Below, piece after piece: positions 28,294 through 38,063 of a stretch of 64,000 nucleotides of DNA. Positions within the stretch are counted from its first letter, which is position 1. Each line of letters starts with the position of its first letter. The notes beneath the pieces are model-generated. The model was not told where the DNA came from. It ran no database searches and worked only from the letters and a program-made list of their open reading frames with translations. The position numbers were made by a program, and so were the translations under genes. The stretch lies in NCBI RefSeq assembly GCF_001467535.1, contig NZ_LNZC01000027.1, positions 146,322-210,321 of the forward strand, written 5' to 3'. This DNA is from Legionella worsleiensis. Lineage in GTDB: Bacteria > Pseudomonadota > Gammaproteobacteria > Legionellales > Legionellaceae.

Positions 28294-29430
28294 ATGTTCC
28301 GATTAATAGTCATTTTGGCTTGTCTGGTCATTGTCCCCTTTCATGTTGATGCTGCCGATAATGCGTGTTCCAGCCATCAATGTATAGCCGTTATTGATGC
28401 TGGCAGCACAGGCTCCCGACTTCATATATACTCTTACGACCTGGATCATACACGCTCACCTATTCATATTAATGAAATCTGGAATAAAAAAATCAGACCG
28501 GGTTTTGCGACCATAGAACCCAATCAATACACCATAGACGCCTACCTGACCACCTTGCTATCAGGTGCACCCTATGATCACATTCCAGTTTACTTTTATG
28601 CTACTGCCGGCATGAGGCTGTTGCCGACTACAAAACAAAAAAAATACTACGATGAATTGCAATCCTGGTTTGCCCAACAAACACAATGGTCGCTTGTTAA
28701 TGCCAAAACCATTACCGGAACTGATGAAGCCTTGTACGATTGGCTCTCAGTCAATTATCATCTGGATACCCTCAATAATTCCCAAAACCAACCTGTAGGC
28801 GTAATGGATATGGGTGGTGCTTCAGTTCAGATTGTTTTCCCAATCCAAAAAAATCCAGAGACAAGTTCCAGATCGCCAGCAGAAATAGATATTTATGGCC
28901 AACATTATACCCTTTATGTCCAAAGTTTTCTGGGATTAGGACAGACTGAGGTAGCTCATCAGTTTCTCAATTCAGCGTCCTGTTTTGCCAATAATTATCC
29001 TTTACCAGATGGCGAAACTGGACAAGGTGATGCTTCCACATGCGAACAGCAAGTCGCTCAGTTAATGACCAAAGTACATCAAGTAAACAATGTTATTCAG
29101 CCCTTACTGGCCACAAACCCGGTAACCAACTGGTATTCTATTGGTGGAATCGCCAATCTGGCAGACAGCAGTTTATTTCATTTCGAAAACAATACCCTGA
29201 CCAGCCAAAATCTCTTGCAACAGGCCGACAGCGAGATATGTCACCAGCAATGGGAAACGCTCAACGCTCAGTTTCCTGATGATGAATACGTGTATCAATA
29301 TTGCCTTTTTTCCGCTTATTATTATGCCCTTATGGTTGATGGTTATGGCTTGGTCGCCAATCAAGCCATCAATTACATTCCACCAGACCAAAATCTGGAC
29401 TGGACTTTAGGTGTGGTGTTACATCATTAA
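28294..29430 (+). CDS. Ecto-NTPDase (GDA1/CD39 family), Lpg1905-type
   Basis: 378 residues. A TAA at 28288-28290 is in frame just ahead, so the ATG at 28294 is fixed. The signal peptide ends PFHVDAADN. Apyrase conserved regions: ACR1 VIDAGSTGSRLHIY, ACR2 FYATAGMRLL, ACR3 ITGTDEALYDW with the catalytic Glu145, ACR4 MDMGGASVQIVF, and ACR5 near WYSIGGIANL. Apyrases of this family hydrolyse nucleoside tri- and diphosphates, and L. pneumophila Lpg1905 is reported to be a secreted virulence-associated enzyme. The sequence matches my memory of Lpg1905 closely, which anchors the organism call. It is probably transcribed alone, with epmC convergent. Confidence 0.92.
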   Translation: MFRLIVILACLVIVPFHVDAADNACSSHQCIAVIDAGSTGSRLHIYSYDLDHTRSPIHINEIWNKKIRPGFATIEPNQYTIDAYLTTLLSGAPYDHIPVYFYATAGMRLLPTTKQKKYYDELQSWFAQQTQWSLVNAKTITGTDEALYDWLSVNYHLDTLNNSQNQPVGVMDMGGASVQIVFPIQKNPETSSRSPAEIDIYGQHYTLYVQSFLGLGQTEVAHQFLNSASCFANNYPLPDGETGQGDASTCEQQVAQLMTKVHQVNNVIQPLLATNPVTNWYSIGGIANLADSSLFHFENNTLTSQNLLQQADSEICHQQWETLNAQFPDDEYVYQYCLFSAYYYALMVDGYGLVANQAINYIPPDQNLDWTLGVVLHH

Positions 29431-29479
29431 TTGCCTTGCGCTAACAGGTAAGGTACCTCGCCCAACTTTGAGCCAGATA

Positions 29480-30013
29480 TTAAAGCGCACTGAGCACAAA
29501 ATCATCCGCTTTTAACTCTAGTGGGCGTTGATAAAAGTCGCATAACGCCTGGCGAAAAATCAAGGCACGTTGCGGCAGTCCTATGGCACAATAATCGAGT
29601 ACCTGATCATAAACAGCCTTTTTGAATGAATCCGTATCCGATTGTGCACCATTGAGATTATCAACACTAACACGAAAGGGATGACCGGCAGCTACTGAAA
29701 GGATCCACTCTAAAGCTTGAGGTTTGACTTCTACCTTTTGAAACAACGCTTGTTGTTCTGCATTACGCCCATCAGGCATATACCAATAGCCAAAATCAAT
29801 CAATTTACGCCGCGCTTCGCCTGCGATGAACCAATGAGAACATTCATGCAGTGCACTGCTGTAAAATCCATGAGCAAAATGAATCTCGTTAGAAGAACGC
29901 CCCTCATCAGCTGGAAGATAAATAGGTTCGTCGTCCCCTTTGACCAAACGAGTATTATACGTTAGAGCAAAACACTTATTAAAAATTTCAATCAAATCCT
30001 GGTAACAGTGCAC
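29480..30013 (-). CDS. epmC: Elongation factor P hydroxylase
   Basis: 177 residues, collinear with E. coli EpmC/YfcM: YQDLIEIFNKCF, TRLVKGDDEPIYLPA, FAHGFYSSALHECSHW and FGYWYMPDGRNAEQQ. The HECSHW segment is the metal-binding heart. The enzyme hydroxylates the lysyl-lysine side chain on EF-P. Length and order fit the family. It is convergent with the NTPDase. Confidence 0.93.
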   Translation of the reverse strand: MHCYQDLIEIFNKCFALTYNTRLVKGDDEPIYLPADEGRSSNEIHFAHGFYSSALHECSHWFIAGEARRKLIDFGYWYMPDGRNAEQQALFQKVEVKPQALEWILSVAAGHPFRVSVDNLNGAQSDTDSFKKAVYDQVLDYCAIGLPQRALIFRQALCDFYQRPLELKADDFVLSAL

Positions 30014-30218
30014 GATTTAACTCGAATTAACTTGAAAATAAATTGACCTTATTTTATTAAAAAAATAATCAAATTGCGAATTAATAGAGAACAAAAAAAT
30101 GAATGCCCCTGCATTAGCGAGCATTAAAGCATTCAAAGAGAGCATTACCTTGATCAATAAGCGTGTTTTGTACTATTTAAAGAAATGGTCTCCACAATAA
30201 CTGTATCACCAGACAGTA

Positions 30219-30824
30219 TTAAAATCCTTCCTGTTTTAAGGAAAGTGTCACAGCTGCTCTGTTTTGAATTAACTCCATGTATTTGAGTAAATTAGGATAT
30301 AAAGTAAAATCGAGGGTAAAACTCCTTGCCCAACGTAGGACAACATACAAATAGGCATCTGGAAGACTGTAATAATCACCCATAAGATAGGTATTATGCG
30401 ATAAATGCTTTTCTACATAACCCAGTTTATACATAGCCAAGGGGATAAGTAATTTTTCCTTAATCTCTTCTGTAACCATAGGCACAAAAAACATACCCAA
30501 AGTTTTATGAAGTTCAGTAGAGACATAGTTCAACCACTCAAGAGTATGGTAGCGTTTCAAATTGCCAACAGGAGCTAACAACTCGTGTCCTGACGTAATA
30601 TCAGTCAAATACTGTAAAATAACCTGACTTTCCGTCATTACATCACCATTATCAAGAACCAAAGCAGGTACAGCTCCCTTGGGATTTATGTCCAGAAAAT
30701 TCGTTCCGCTGGCTGTTTTTTTTGCCCACAGATCCACTTCCTCGTCCTGAAACTTAATGCCCAATTCATTCATAATGATGCGAACTACCAAAGAACAAGC
30801 ACCTTTGTAATAATACAATTTCAT
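30219..30824 (-). CDS. Glutathione S-transferase
   Basis: 201 residues. N-terminal thioredoxin-like fold with MKLYYYKGACSLVVRI (the SPYARK-type start, Cys/Ser near residue 10), PKGAVPALVLDNGDVMTESQVILQYL for the glutathione site, and an all-helical C-domain with YSLPDAYLYVVLRWA (the D-x-Y-L-Y helix cap). It is of the beta/GstA type. The biological substrate is unknown. Confidence 0.88.
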   Translation of the reverse strand: MKLYYYKGACSLVVRIIMNELGIKFQDEEVDLWAKKTASGTNFLDINPKGAVPALVLDNGDVMTESQVILQYLTDITSGHELLAPVGNLKRYHTLEWLNYVSTELHKTLGMFFVPMVTEEIKEKLLIPLAMYKLGYVEKHLSHNTYLMGDYYSLPDAYLYVVLRWARSFTLDFTLYPNLLKYMELIQNRAAVTLSLKQEGF

Positions 30825-31109
30825 AATCGCTCCTTTGGTGGCAGAGCATACGGTACACTTCGTGCCGCCAGTTAAATATCCATGTGCACTTTATAACATG
30901 CAGTAAAAGAGGAATGAAGGCAAGATCTATAACAAAAATCCAGGCTATTATCGCAACGCCTTCGTGGCCTGATTTATTCATGATATCATGACAATCGGCG
31001 AATTTATGGGAACAAAATATGATTTTGCCCTGTTTTAGTTAAAATATAAGTTCACCTCCAGTCCTAACTTACTGTATGATTTATTTCTTTTTAACAACTC
31101 CATGAATCA

Positions 31110-32513
31110 ATGAAAAACTGGTCCTCTGAAAAAATATCGGTGCTTGCTTTGGTATTACTTATTACCGGAGCAATAGACAGTATAAGAAATCTACCCGGCA
31201 CTGCTTTATTTGGCTCGACCTTGATTTTCTTTTTTATTTTTTCTGCCCTAATCTTTTTAATACCCGTTGCATTGGTTTCAGCCGAGCTGTCCTCAACCTG
31301 GTCAGAAGAGGAAGGCGGGATCTACAGCTGGGTAAAACACGCTTTTGGTGAAAATATTGCTTTTTTCACCATCTGGCTGCAATGGATCAATACTTTGGTC
31401 TGGTATCCCACAATACTGTCTTTTATTGCAGGAACGATCGCTTATTTGATCAATCCCGAACTCTCACAAAACAAGTATTATCTCATTTCGGTTATCTTAA
31501 TCATTTTTTGGTCTTTGACCTTGATAGGATTGTCCGGTTTGCGGACTTCTGCTGCATTTGCCGGGATTTGCGCTATTGTCGGAATGATCATTCCCATGGG
31601 ATTTATTATTCTGCTGGCACTAATCTGGTTAATTAATGGGCATCCAATAGCTATTGATCTGAGTCTTCCTCATTTATTACCCCAATGGAAAGACAGTCAG
31701 TCCTGGGTTTCCTTAACGGCGATTATGACCTCATTTTTAGGTATGGAACTTGCGGCTGTACATGTCAGAAATGTCAAAGATCCGCAAAAGAACTTTCCAC
31801 GGGCTATGTTTTTTTCGGTTTTGCTCATTTTATTCACTATGATACTCGGCTCTTTAGCCATTGCTTTTGTCTTGCCTAAAGAAAAAATCAGCCTGGTTGA
31901 TGGCGTAATGCGTGCCTTTGATAATTTCTTTCAGGCTTATCATTTAAGTGGGCTAATGCCTTTATTGGTATTTCTTCTGCTTTTAGGAAGTCTTGGCAGT
32001 ATGATTAACTGGATTATTTCGCCTGCCAAGGGCTTACTGATGGCAGCACAACAGGACTTTTTACCGCAATTTATGTGCAAACTGAATCGCCACGGAATTG
32101 CGTCACGAATACTTTTGTTGCAAGCGGTGCTGGTTACTTTTTTATGCAGCGGTTTTTTGTTGTTTCCCAGTGTGAATGCCATCTATTGGCTTTTTACTGA
32201 TTTAAGCACAGAACTCTATATTATGATGTACGTATTAATGTTTCTGGCAGCCTGGAACTTAAAAAGTAAATTTGCCCACATGAAAAGACCCTTTGCCATA
32301 CCGGGAGGCAAGATTGGTTATTATCTAATCTGTATTTTAGGATTATTTGGATGCACCATCACGCTGATTGTTGGTTTTATTCCGCCAGAGGAAAGCATGG
32401 ATGTGGGCGGTGCTGCTCATTTTCGCCAAATTTTTTCCATGGGCATTATCATGATGCTCTTCCCCGCCCTGATTTTGTATTTACGAAAGAGAATAGTCGC
32501 CAGAAAGAAATAA
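31110..32513 (+). CDS. APC-superfamily amino acid antiporter, GadC-like
   Basis: 467 residues, about 12 helices. It opens with ALVLLITGAIDSIRNLPGTA, the family's unwound helix 1 region, then AELSSTWSEEEGGIYSWVK, typical of glutamate/GABA-type antiporters and Legionella amino-acid permeases. The C-terminal basic tail (LRKRIVARKK) is short, without the longer GadC plug. Likely an amino acid exchanger; the substrate cannot be decided by eye. Confidence 0.85.
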   Translation: MKNWSSEKISVLALVLLITGAIDSIRNLPGTALFGSTLIFFFIFSALIFLIPVALVSAELSSTWSEEEGGIYSWVKHAFGENIAFFTIWLQWINTLVWYPTILSFIAGTIAYLINPELSQNKYYLISVILIIFWSLTLIGLSGLRTSAAFAGICAIVGMIIPMGFIILLALIWLINGHPIAIDLSLPHLLPQWKDSQSWVSLTAIMTSFLGMELAAVHVRNVKDPQKNFPRAMFFSVLLILFTMILGSLAIAFVLPKEKISLVDGVMRAFDNFFQAYHLSGLMPLLVFLLLLGSLGSMINWIISPAKGLLMAAQQDFLPQFMCKLNRHGIASRILLLQAVLVTFLCSGFLLFPSVNAIYWLFTDLSTELYIMMYVLMFLAAWNLKSKFAHMKRPFAIPGGKIGYYLICILGLFGCTITLIVGFIPPEESMDVGGAAHFRQIFSMGIIMMLFPALILYLRKRIVARKK

Positions 32514-33309
32514 GTTATTGCCAATGATGTTTTTTCAGAAGATAACCCGAATACGGCTCTTTGAGCCTGATTCCAGGCGTGTATTTGTTGTAAAGTAGTA
32601 AGGTAGTAAGCCTTGATGCAGCGACAGCGTAATCAAGGAGTCACGCTCCAATTCCACGGGCAGGCTCAAACAACGAGTCAGCCGAATTCCTGGTTATTTT
32701 TCCTGTTCATAAACAATGATGATAATACAATACCGGGCTAGAGAATATTAATTGACGGTGCGACATCAATAAACCTTGATTACGCTATCGCTGCATCAAG
32801 GCTACCCGGAATGAATACCATTACCTCTCATGCTTTTCACCATCCACCTAAGGTATTCGTCTGTTTACCATAATAAAGAGCTGTTTCAACACTTCCAGTT
32901 AAAATCCTAAAGGCTCCAATCAACAGGGTTTGTTTCGTTCACTTGTAGCCTGTATTAGACAAAGTCGTAATACAGGTTCTAATCTTGCGATAGCCCCTTG
33001 AAATACTCTGAAAAATCCCTGTATTACGACTTTGTCTAATACAGGCTACAGTTATTGTAAGGATCTAACAGGATAAGGGACAACTAAACAACTTGAAAAC
33101 TTCATTCCAAGTAGATATTGTCTTTAAAGGCAAGCAACCGTTTAATGAAAATTTTGCTTGCCTTTAAAGACAGTATCTACAAGAAATAGAAAAAAACGGA
33201 ATTTTATGTTCACGCCCTCTCCCGCAAAAGACTTCTTCAATACTTCTTGTGCGGGAGAGTTCCAGATCGATTTAAAATGATAATCTGTTTGCTCAATACG
33301 AGATATTAT
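32514..33309. repeat. Gene-free stretch of inverted palindromic repeats
   Basis: About 800 bp with three nested inverted pairs. 32611-32638 and 32773-32801 carry CCTTGATGCAGCGACAGCGT-type palindromes facing each other. 32944-32976 and 33018-33050 are exact 33-bp reverse complements ending in TAATACAGG. 33111-33137 and 33154-33180 form a 27-bp hairpin with one mismatch. No reading frame here looks real. Confidence 0.85.
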
Positions 33310-35796
33310 CTATTTCTTTGGATTATTTTGTACCGATTCAATCTCATCCAAGCTATTCTGAATTTTATCCACAATGACTGCCGAATCCGTTTTAAAGAAC
33401 AGAAAGTTGCCGGTAATGGCCTTATTTACAGCCGCAGCGGCCAGATAAATAACACCAAGACCAAGCACCGCAAGAGCTATATTACCCAGAAGCTGTTTAA
33501 ACCCCCTATGCTGCTCAAGTACTGGACGTCGAAGATTAATCGCACTTTTGCAAGTATTTTTGAATTGCAAATACTGTTCCTTTGTGGGGTTACTCTCATA
33601 TTTTGATAATTCAGAAGTTAGTTCTTCATGTAAAGTATTAGCAGATAAAGATGCTAGAACCAGCGAAGAGTATGTAGAGGATTGCACAGACAATGCTTCT
33701 TCTTGTCTTTTCTCTAAATCTTTAATTTTTCTTCCAAGATCAGATAGTAATTTTTCAAACTTCTTAATTGCGTCTTCAACCTCAGAATCCATCTGAACTT
33801 TTTGTCCAGTTCTTGTACGATCAGGTTGATTTGATGAAATCATTGTGTTGTGCTGTTGTTCCTCGGCCAATCGTCTCTCCAAAGCAACCGACTCTTCCGC
33901 AGCCAGTATTCGAGCCAATTTTTCGTCATTTAAAGTATCTTGATGTTCTTCGTCTAACGACAGGATTATCCCATCAAATGGATTGGTTTGTGGTTCAGAA
34001 ATTGGTTGATCCAAGGCGGCAGCAGACTCTGCCTCAACCGCAACACCTTGTTCCTGAGTCAGTTGTTGAGCCAAAGCAATGGACTCTCGTTCATTAGTCA
34101 ATCGTTGAGCAACAGCAGCTTCCTCCTCAGCAGCCATTTGTCGAGCCATTTCTTCGTCTAATGACAGAATTATCCCATCAAATGGATTGTGTTGTGATTC
34201 TGAAATTTGTTGAGCCAAGGCAGCAGCAGGCTCTTCCTCAGCAACACCTTGTTCCTCAGCCAATCTTTGAGCCACAGCAACAGACTCTTGTTCCTCAGCC
34301 AATCTTTGAGCCACAGCAGCAGACTCTTGTTCCTCAGCCAATCGTTGAGCCACTGCAGCGGACTCTTCCTCAGCTAATGATAAAGCTAAAGCAGCAGAGT
34401 GTTGCTCTTGTATCATTCGTTGAGCAGAGGCAGTCTCTTCCTCAGCAGCCATTTGTTGAGCCAATGCCTCGTCGTCAGCAATTTCCTGAGCTTCTGTATG
34501 CGCTATGTTTATTGCCTCAGATGGGCCATGTGGCGCATGGGTTTGAGCTTCATCTACAGCTTGCTGCGCTCCAGGCTCTGAATTTTGCACAGCTGCATCG
34601 TCTGATGTGTTCAAATACACTTCTTTAGCGAGGATTAATTCCGCATACTCAGGGTTTTCTCTTAATATATTTTTAATCAATTCCTCGGCAGCTTTCTGAT
34701 CTTCTGTAAGCTGCAACTGAAGTTGTGCATCAAACTTGCGTTGTATTTCAAGCTCTCGTCTTTGCAGCTCTTCTGCCAGAGCTTGATCTTGACGAATCTG
34801 TTGTTCTTCAGTATCAAAAAATCTCTGAAGCTCAAGCGCTTTTTCTTCATCGGACAAAGTGCGCTGATCTTCAAGCTGAGCTAAATAAGCCTGTTGCGGA
34901 TTGAACACATTTTCGGGTATGTAAGAGTTCCAGTGTATATTACCGGAGTTATTCAAAATTATTTCAGGATTTTTATCTTCTTGTACAGCTATGCCATTTC
35001 TAAGTATTTGCAAATTTATTGCGGTTTGATGTCGTATTTCTACATCACCTTTTTCATCTCGAACTGAATACTCGCCCTGAACTGCTCGGTGGATAGTGAA
35101 TAAAGTCTCCTCTGAACCCCATACTTTATCTGTGCTCAAGTATTCAATATAGGCATCCAGATTGGCATAATTGTTAAGCGAAAAAAACTCTACTGTTTTA
35201 TTTTTTAATATGTCATCCATAATTTGAGTCTGTCTGAAGTGAATATCCGCTTCTTTGACAGTATTTTTTACTTTATTCCATTCGGTCCGAAACTGGTTAT
35301 AAACCTCCTGGGTTTTATCATGAGCGAAATATGCCATTTTTTGGGTTATGTCTTTTACCCTGTAAATTTCTGCTTGCCGCAAATCGGAGTTATTTAGAGG
35401 GACTGATATTAACTGACTTCCCAAAGAGCGGAGAGTCTGGCGAAAATAATGTTCAATACCGTATTTTGCTGATGAGAACACTCCAGTTGCTACTGGGTTT
35501 TTAATAAACTCAATTTTGGTTTGGCGTGCACCCAGCGCCCTGATTTTAGCCGCAAGCATGGGCTCAATAATAGTGCGTATCTGCTCTTGAGGAATTTTTT
35601 GATGCCTGTTCGTAGTGATTATGGGCATTAAGATGCGTTTTTCTTCTTCATTAAGGCCAATGTTATTAAAAACCGTTTCCGTAATTTCAGGGTCATTTTT
35701 TGAACGCAAGTAGTACATTAGTGAAATACTGTACGAATGATACATGCAATTACCATTGCCAGTGTTATCAACTAAAAATACGGAAGGATTTGGCAT
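33310..35796 (-). CDS. OTU-like cysteine protease with UIM-like repeats and membrane anchor
   Basis: 828 residues from the ATG at 35796 (AAAGGTGA 6 nt upstream). N-terminus: FLVDNTGNGNCMYHSYS carries Asp10 and Cys17 in OTU arrangement, and NSGNIHWNSYI carries the partner His288. Residues from about 300 to 450 are helical and Glu/Gln-rich. A repeat array follows with ALALSLAEEESA, DEALAQQMAAEEE and IILSLDEEMARQMAAEE, close to the ubiquitin-interacting motif consensus. Near the C-terminus are a coiled coil, EQHRGFKQLLGNIALAVLGL and one hydrophobic helix, shared with the protein at 56932. Legionella has several OTU deubiquitinases (Lot group), so a ubiquitin-directed effector is likely. The specific name is not recognised. 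Confidence 0.75.
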   Translation of the reverse strand: MPNPSVFLVDNTGNGNCMYHSYSISLMYYLRSKNDPEITETVFNNIGLNEEEKRILMPIITTNRHQKIPQEQIRTIIEPMLAAKIRALGARQTKIEFIKNPVATGVFSSAKYGIEHYFRQTLRSLGSQLISVPLNNSDLRQAEIYRVKDITQKMAYFAHDKTQEVYNQFRTEWNKVKNTVKEADIHFRQTQIMDDILKNKTVEFFSLNNYANLDAYIEYLSTDKVWGSEETLFTIHRAVQGEYSVRDEKGDVEIRHQTAINLQILRNGIAVQEDKNPEIILNNSGNIHWNSYIPENVFNPQQAYLAQLEDQRTLSDEEKALELQRFFDTEEQQIRQDQALAEELQRRELEIQRKFDAQLQLQLTEDQKAAEELIKNILRENPEYAELILAKEVYLNTSDDAAVQNSEPGAQQAVDEAQTHAPHGPSEAINIAHTEAQEIADDEALAQQMAAEEETASAQRMIQEQHSAALALSLAEEESAAVAQRLAEEQESAAVAQRLAEEQESVAVAQRLAEEQGVAEEEPAAALAQQISESQHNPFDGIILSLDEEMARQMAAEEEAAVAQRLTNERESIALAQQLTQEQGVAVEAESAAALDQPISEPQTNPFDGIILSLDEEHQDTLNDEKLARILAAEESVALERRLAEEQQHNTMISSNQPDRTRTGQKVQMDSEVEDAIKKFEKLLSDLGRKIKDLEKRQEEALSVQSSTYSSLVLASLSANTLHEELTSELSKYESNPTKEQYLQFKNTCKSAINLRRPVLEQHRGFKQLLGNIALAVLGLGVIYLAAAAVNKAITGNFLFFKTDSAVIVDKIQNSLDEIESVQNNPKK
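33880..34500 (-). repeat. Internal tandem coding repeats (UIM-like units)
   Basis: Within the OTU gene, short units coding for AQRLAEEQES and LAQQMAAEEE recur many times, two or three of them nearly identical at the DNA level. Such arrays can change length by slippage. The plus-strand frames seen here are antisense shadows of this repeat. Confidence 0.75.
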
Positions 35797-35829
35797 AACA
35801 TTCACCTTTAAATAAATTAAGTCATTCAA

Positions 35830-36485
35830 AAAAAATCATTATTTTTAGTAGTAGAAACTTATATAGCTAAACCAGCAAGCAGATTATCAACAAACCTTAT
35901 TGATTAATATTTTAACACAAATCGAGTGTGATAATCACTTTTATTTAAAAAATAATAATTTTTTTATTCTATGTATCAATATTACAACCAAACTGATTAA
36001 GGAATTATTAAGTGCTTATCAATAGCCGATTGAAATATCCACAAGGTGAACCCGGGATACGGCCTTCTTCCATGCTACCAGGATGGACTGATTTGTTTTT
36101 GCGAGCGGATTGTAGATTGTAGCCTGGTTGCTTGCAACCAGGGATTTTCTTATTCCTAAATGAAATACAACAACTAGATAATATGAAAATGACGCAAGCA
36201 GCTGATTTAAGATTATTCAAATTAAGCCACAGATAAAAAACCTTTAGGGGCGGGGAATGTTTGCTCCGATTCAACCAAGATAATTTGGACAAATCCTGGT
36301 TGCAAGCAACCAGGCTACGCAGCTACTGATTTGTTTTTATGAGCCTTGATGCAGCGCAGCGCAATCAAGGTTTTATTCACCAAATCAACTGAAGGGTTTT
36401 CAATCTCTGAGTTAGATAAACCTTGATTACGCTGCGCTGCATCAAGGATACGCCAGATCGCATCAAATGTGTGGTGCGGTTAACG
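35830..36485. repeat. Intergenic region with two inverted palindrome pairs
   Basis: 36121-36147 and 36291-36317 are reverse complements except for one missing base (AGCCTGGTTGCTTGCAACCA type). 36344-36372 and 36418-36448 repeat the CCTTGATGCAGCGCAGCG palindrome in opposite orientations. The 94-codon minus frame across them is not convincing. The first 170 bp are the AT-rich upstream region of the OTU gene. Confidence 0.75.
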
Positions 36486-37226
36486 CTATGGCATATAAAG
36501 GGTTCGAGCTGTTAGCAGGTCTTCTTCTGTGTTGATATCTTGTAAGGGTTCAACACAAGCCTCTTCAACCTTTATGGAATATCCAGCCCACAAAACACGC
36601 AGCTGCTCTAAAGCTTCTAATCGCTCCAAAGCACAGACCGGCCATGTTACAAAATCCAATAAAAAGGATGCTCTGTAGGCATAAAGCCCAATATGCCTGA
36701 AGGTATGTTCAAAAGAATTGCTATCATCTCTGTGCGCTGGAATGCTGCTTCTGGAAAAATACAACGCATAATTTTCTTTGTTACGAACCACCTTTACAAC
36801 ATGAGGATTATCAAGCAGATCAACTGAGTTGATAGGCCAACACAAAGTCGCCACGGGCGCTTTGGTATGCGTTAATCCATGAGCGACTTGATCAATGAGT
36901 AAAGGAGAAATGAAGGGCTCATCCCCTTGAACATTGACAATAATATCATCAGCCGCATAATCACCTTTTGCCACAACCTCAGCAATTCGGTCTGTACCTG
37001 ACTGATGAGTAGGTAAGGTCATAACTACAGGGGCACCAAAATCTTCTGCATGTTGAGCAATAACTTCGTGGTCTGTAGCAATAGTGACGGTTTTGGCTTG
37101 AGTCAGTAGCGCTTGTCGGTATACTCTTTCAAGAACCGTGATACCATTCAAGTCCTGCACTAATTTTCCCGGAAAACGGGTGGAGTGGTATCGTGCAGGA
37201 ATGATTACATGGAAAGAAATACTCAT
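36486..37226 (-). CDS. kdsB: CMP-KDO synthetase
   Basis: 246 residues. Nucleotidyltransferase motifs: [18 protein letters not shown] at the start, [16 protein letters not shown], and [13 protein letters not shown]. The enzyme activates 3-deoxy-D-manno-octulosonate with CTP for lipopolysaccharide core assembly in the cytoplasm. Its ATG overlaps the stop of the ycaR-type gene (ATGA), so translation is coupled. Confidence 0.95.
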   Translation of the reverse strand: MSISFHVIIPARYHSTRFPGKLVQDLNGITVLERVYRQALLTQAKTVTIATDHEVIAQHAEDFGAPVVMTLPTHQSGTDRIAEVVAKGDYAADDIIVNVQGDEPFISPLLIDQVAHGLTHTKAPVATLCWPINSVDLLDNPHVVKVVRNKENYALYFSRSSIPAHRDDSNSFEHTFRHIGLYAYRASFLLDFVTWPVCALERLEALEQLRVLWAGYSIKVEEACVEPLQDINTEEDLLTARTLYMP

Positions 37227-37402
37227 AGTTTGTCTTTTTCTTCTAAAGAAATGGTTCGTGCTTCTTGCTCCAACATGACCGGGACGTCATCTCGCACTGG
37301 AAAAGCAAGACGATCAAATTTGCAAATAAGCTCCTGTTTTTTGATTATTAATTTGCCTTTACATAAGGGACAAACCAACAACTCTAATAATTTTTTATCC
37401 AC
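37223..37402 (-). CDS. ycaR: Trm112/YcaR-family small zinc-ribbon-like protein
   Basis: 59 residues from a GTG at 37402 (CAAGGAG upstream): [20 protein letters not shown], then [20 protein letters not shown]. The CPLC knuckle and FPVRD-x-VPVML are family hallmarks; the second Cys pair is reduced to one. Only a GTG start keeps it in frame. It overlaps tsaB by 8 bp upstream and kdsB by 3 bp downstream. YcaR beside kdsB is a common arrangement in gammaproteobacteria. Confidence 0.92.
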   Translation of the reverse strand: MDKKLLELLVCPLCKGKLIIKKQELICKFDRLAFPVRDDVPVMLEQEARTISLEEKDKL

Positions 37403-38063
37403 GAGAATCTCCTTGAGTGACCTTATTGCGCACGTATACTGGTTGCGCTTGTGCTACTGGAACCGGACTAATCTGGGTATTTTGAACGAGTTTTATCATG
37501 GCTGCGGCATGAGGAAATACATCCAGACGGGCACAAACCTGAGATTTAATTAAATCTGAAAATTCGTTCCAGTACAACTCTATACCAGCACCAGCAAGTA
37601 TCAACGGTTGCTCTTGCGGCAGAGTAATGTCCTGCACTGCGTTCACCTGCTCATTAGCCACCCATACACCAGGGGCATAAAATCCCCAATACATCTCCTG
37701 CATGCGTGCATCCAAAACTGCCAGTAAGGGAGAATCGCTACTATTAAGCTGCTCTCGGGCAGCCCAGGCAATGGCGGCCAAACTACTAACGGGTATTAAA
37801 TCCACATCATGCGCATAAGCCAACCCCTTGGCAATACTGCACGCAATCCGTAATCCAGTAAAACTGCCAGGGCCACAACCAAAAATGATTCCATCCAACT
37901 GATGAATTTGTAAACCTGCCTGAGTCATTTGCCGGTCAATCATAGGCAATATCAGTTCCGCATGCGTTCTTTGGCTGCCCTGCTCTTCGCAGGTGAGTTC
38001 TTTACCTGATAAAACCGCCACACTGGCCAATTCAGTGGAGGTATCAATCGCTAACAGTTTCAT
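37395..38063 (-). CDS. tsaB: tRNA threonylcarbamoyladenosine protein TsaB
   Basis: 222 residues from [20 protein letters not shown]. The ASKHA ATPase-like features [20 protein letters not shown] and [16 protein letters not shown] are typical. With TsaD and TsaE it builds the t6A37 modification on ANN-decoding tRNAs. The start at 38063 gives the canonical N-terminus and overlaps the end of yoaA by 20 bp. Confidence 0.93.
   Translation of the reverse strand: MKLLAIDTSTELASVAVLSGKELTCEEQGSQRTHAELILPMIDRQMTQAGLQIHQLDGIIFGCGPGSFTGLRIACSIAKGLAYAHDVDLIPVSSLAAIAWAAREQLNSSDSPLLAVLDARMQEMYWGFYAPGVWVANEQVNAVQDITLPQEQPLILAGAGIELYWNEFSDLIKSQVCARLDVFPHAAAMIKLVQNTQISPVPVAQAQPVYVRNKVTQGDSRG

Noticed and set aside
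28083..28349. 88-codon plus-strand frame before the NTPDase
   Set aside because: It is made largely of palindromic repeat sequence, has no ribosome site and no protein-like composition.
30099..30200. 33-codon plus-strand frame between epmC and the GST gene
   Set aside because: Weak ribosome site and no recognisable features; kept out of the gene list.
33768..34628. Two long plus-strand frames with QPIFEPQQQTLV-type repeats
   Set aside because: They are exactly antisense to the UIM-like repeat array of the OTU gene; the repetition is inherited from the sense strand.
36008..36292. 94-codon minus-strand frame
   Set aside because: It spans the inverted palindromes, lacks a ribosome site and reads as non-coding.
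37185..37553. 122-codon plus-strand frame
   Set aside because: It is antisense to ycaR and tsaB, which are clear family members.
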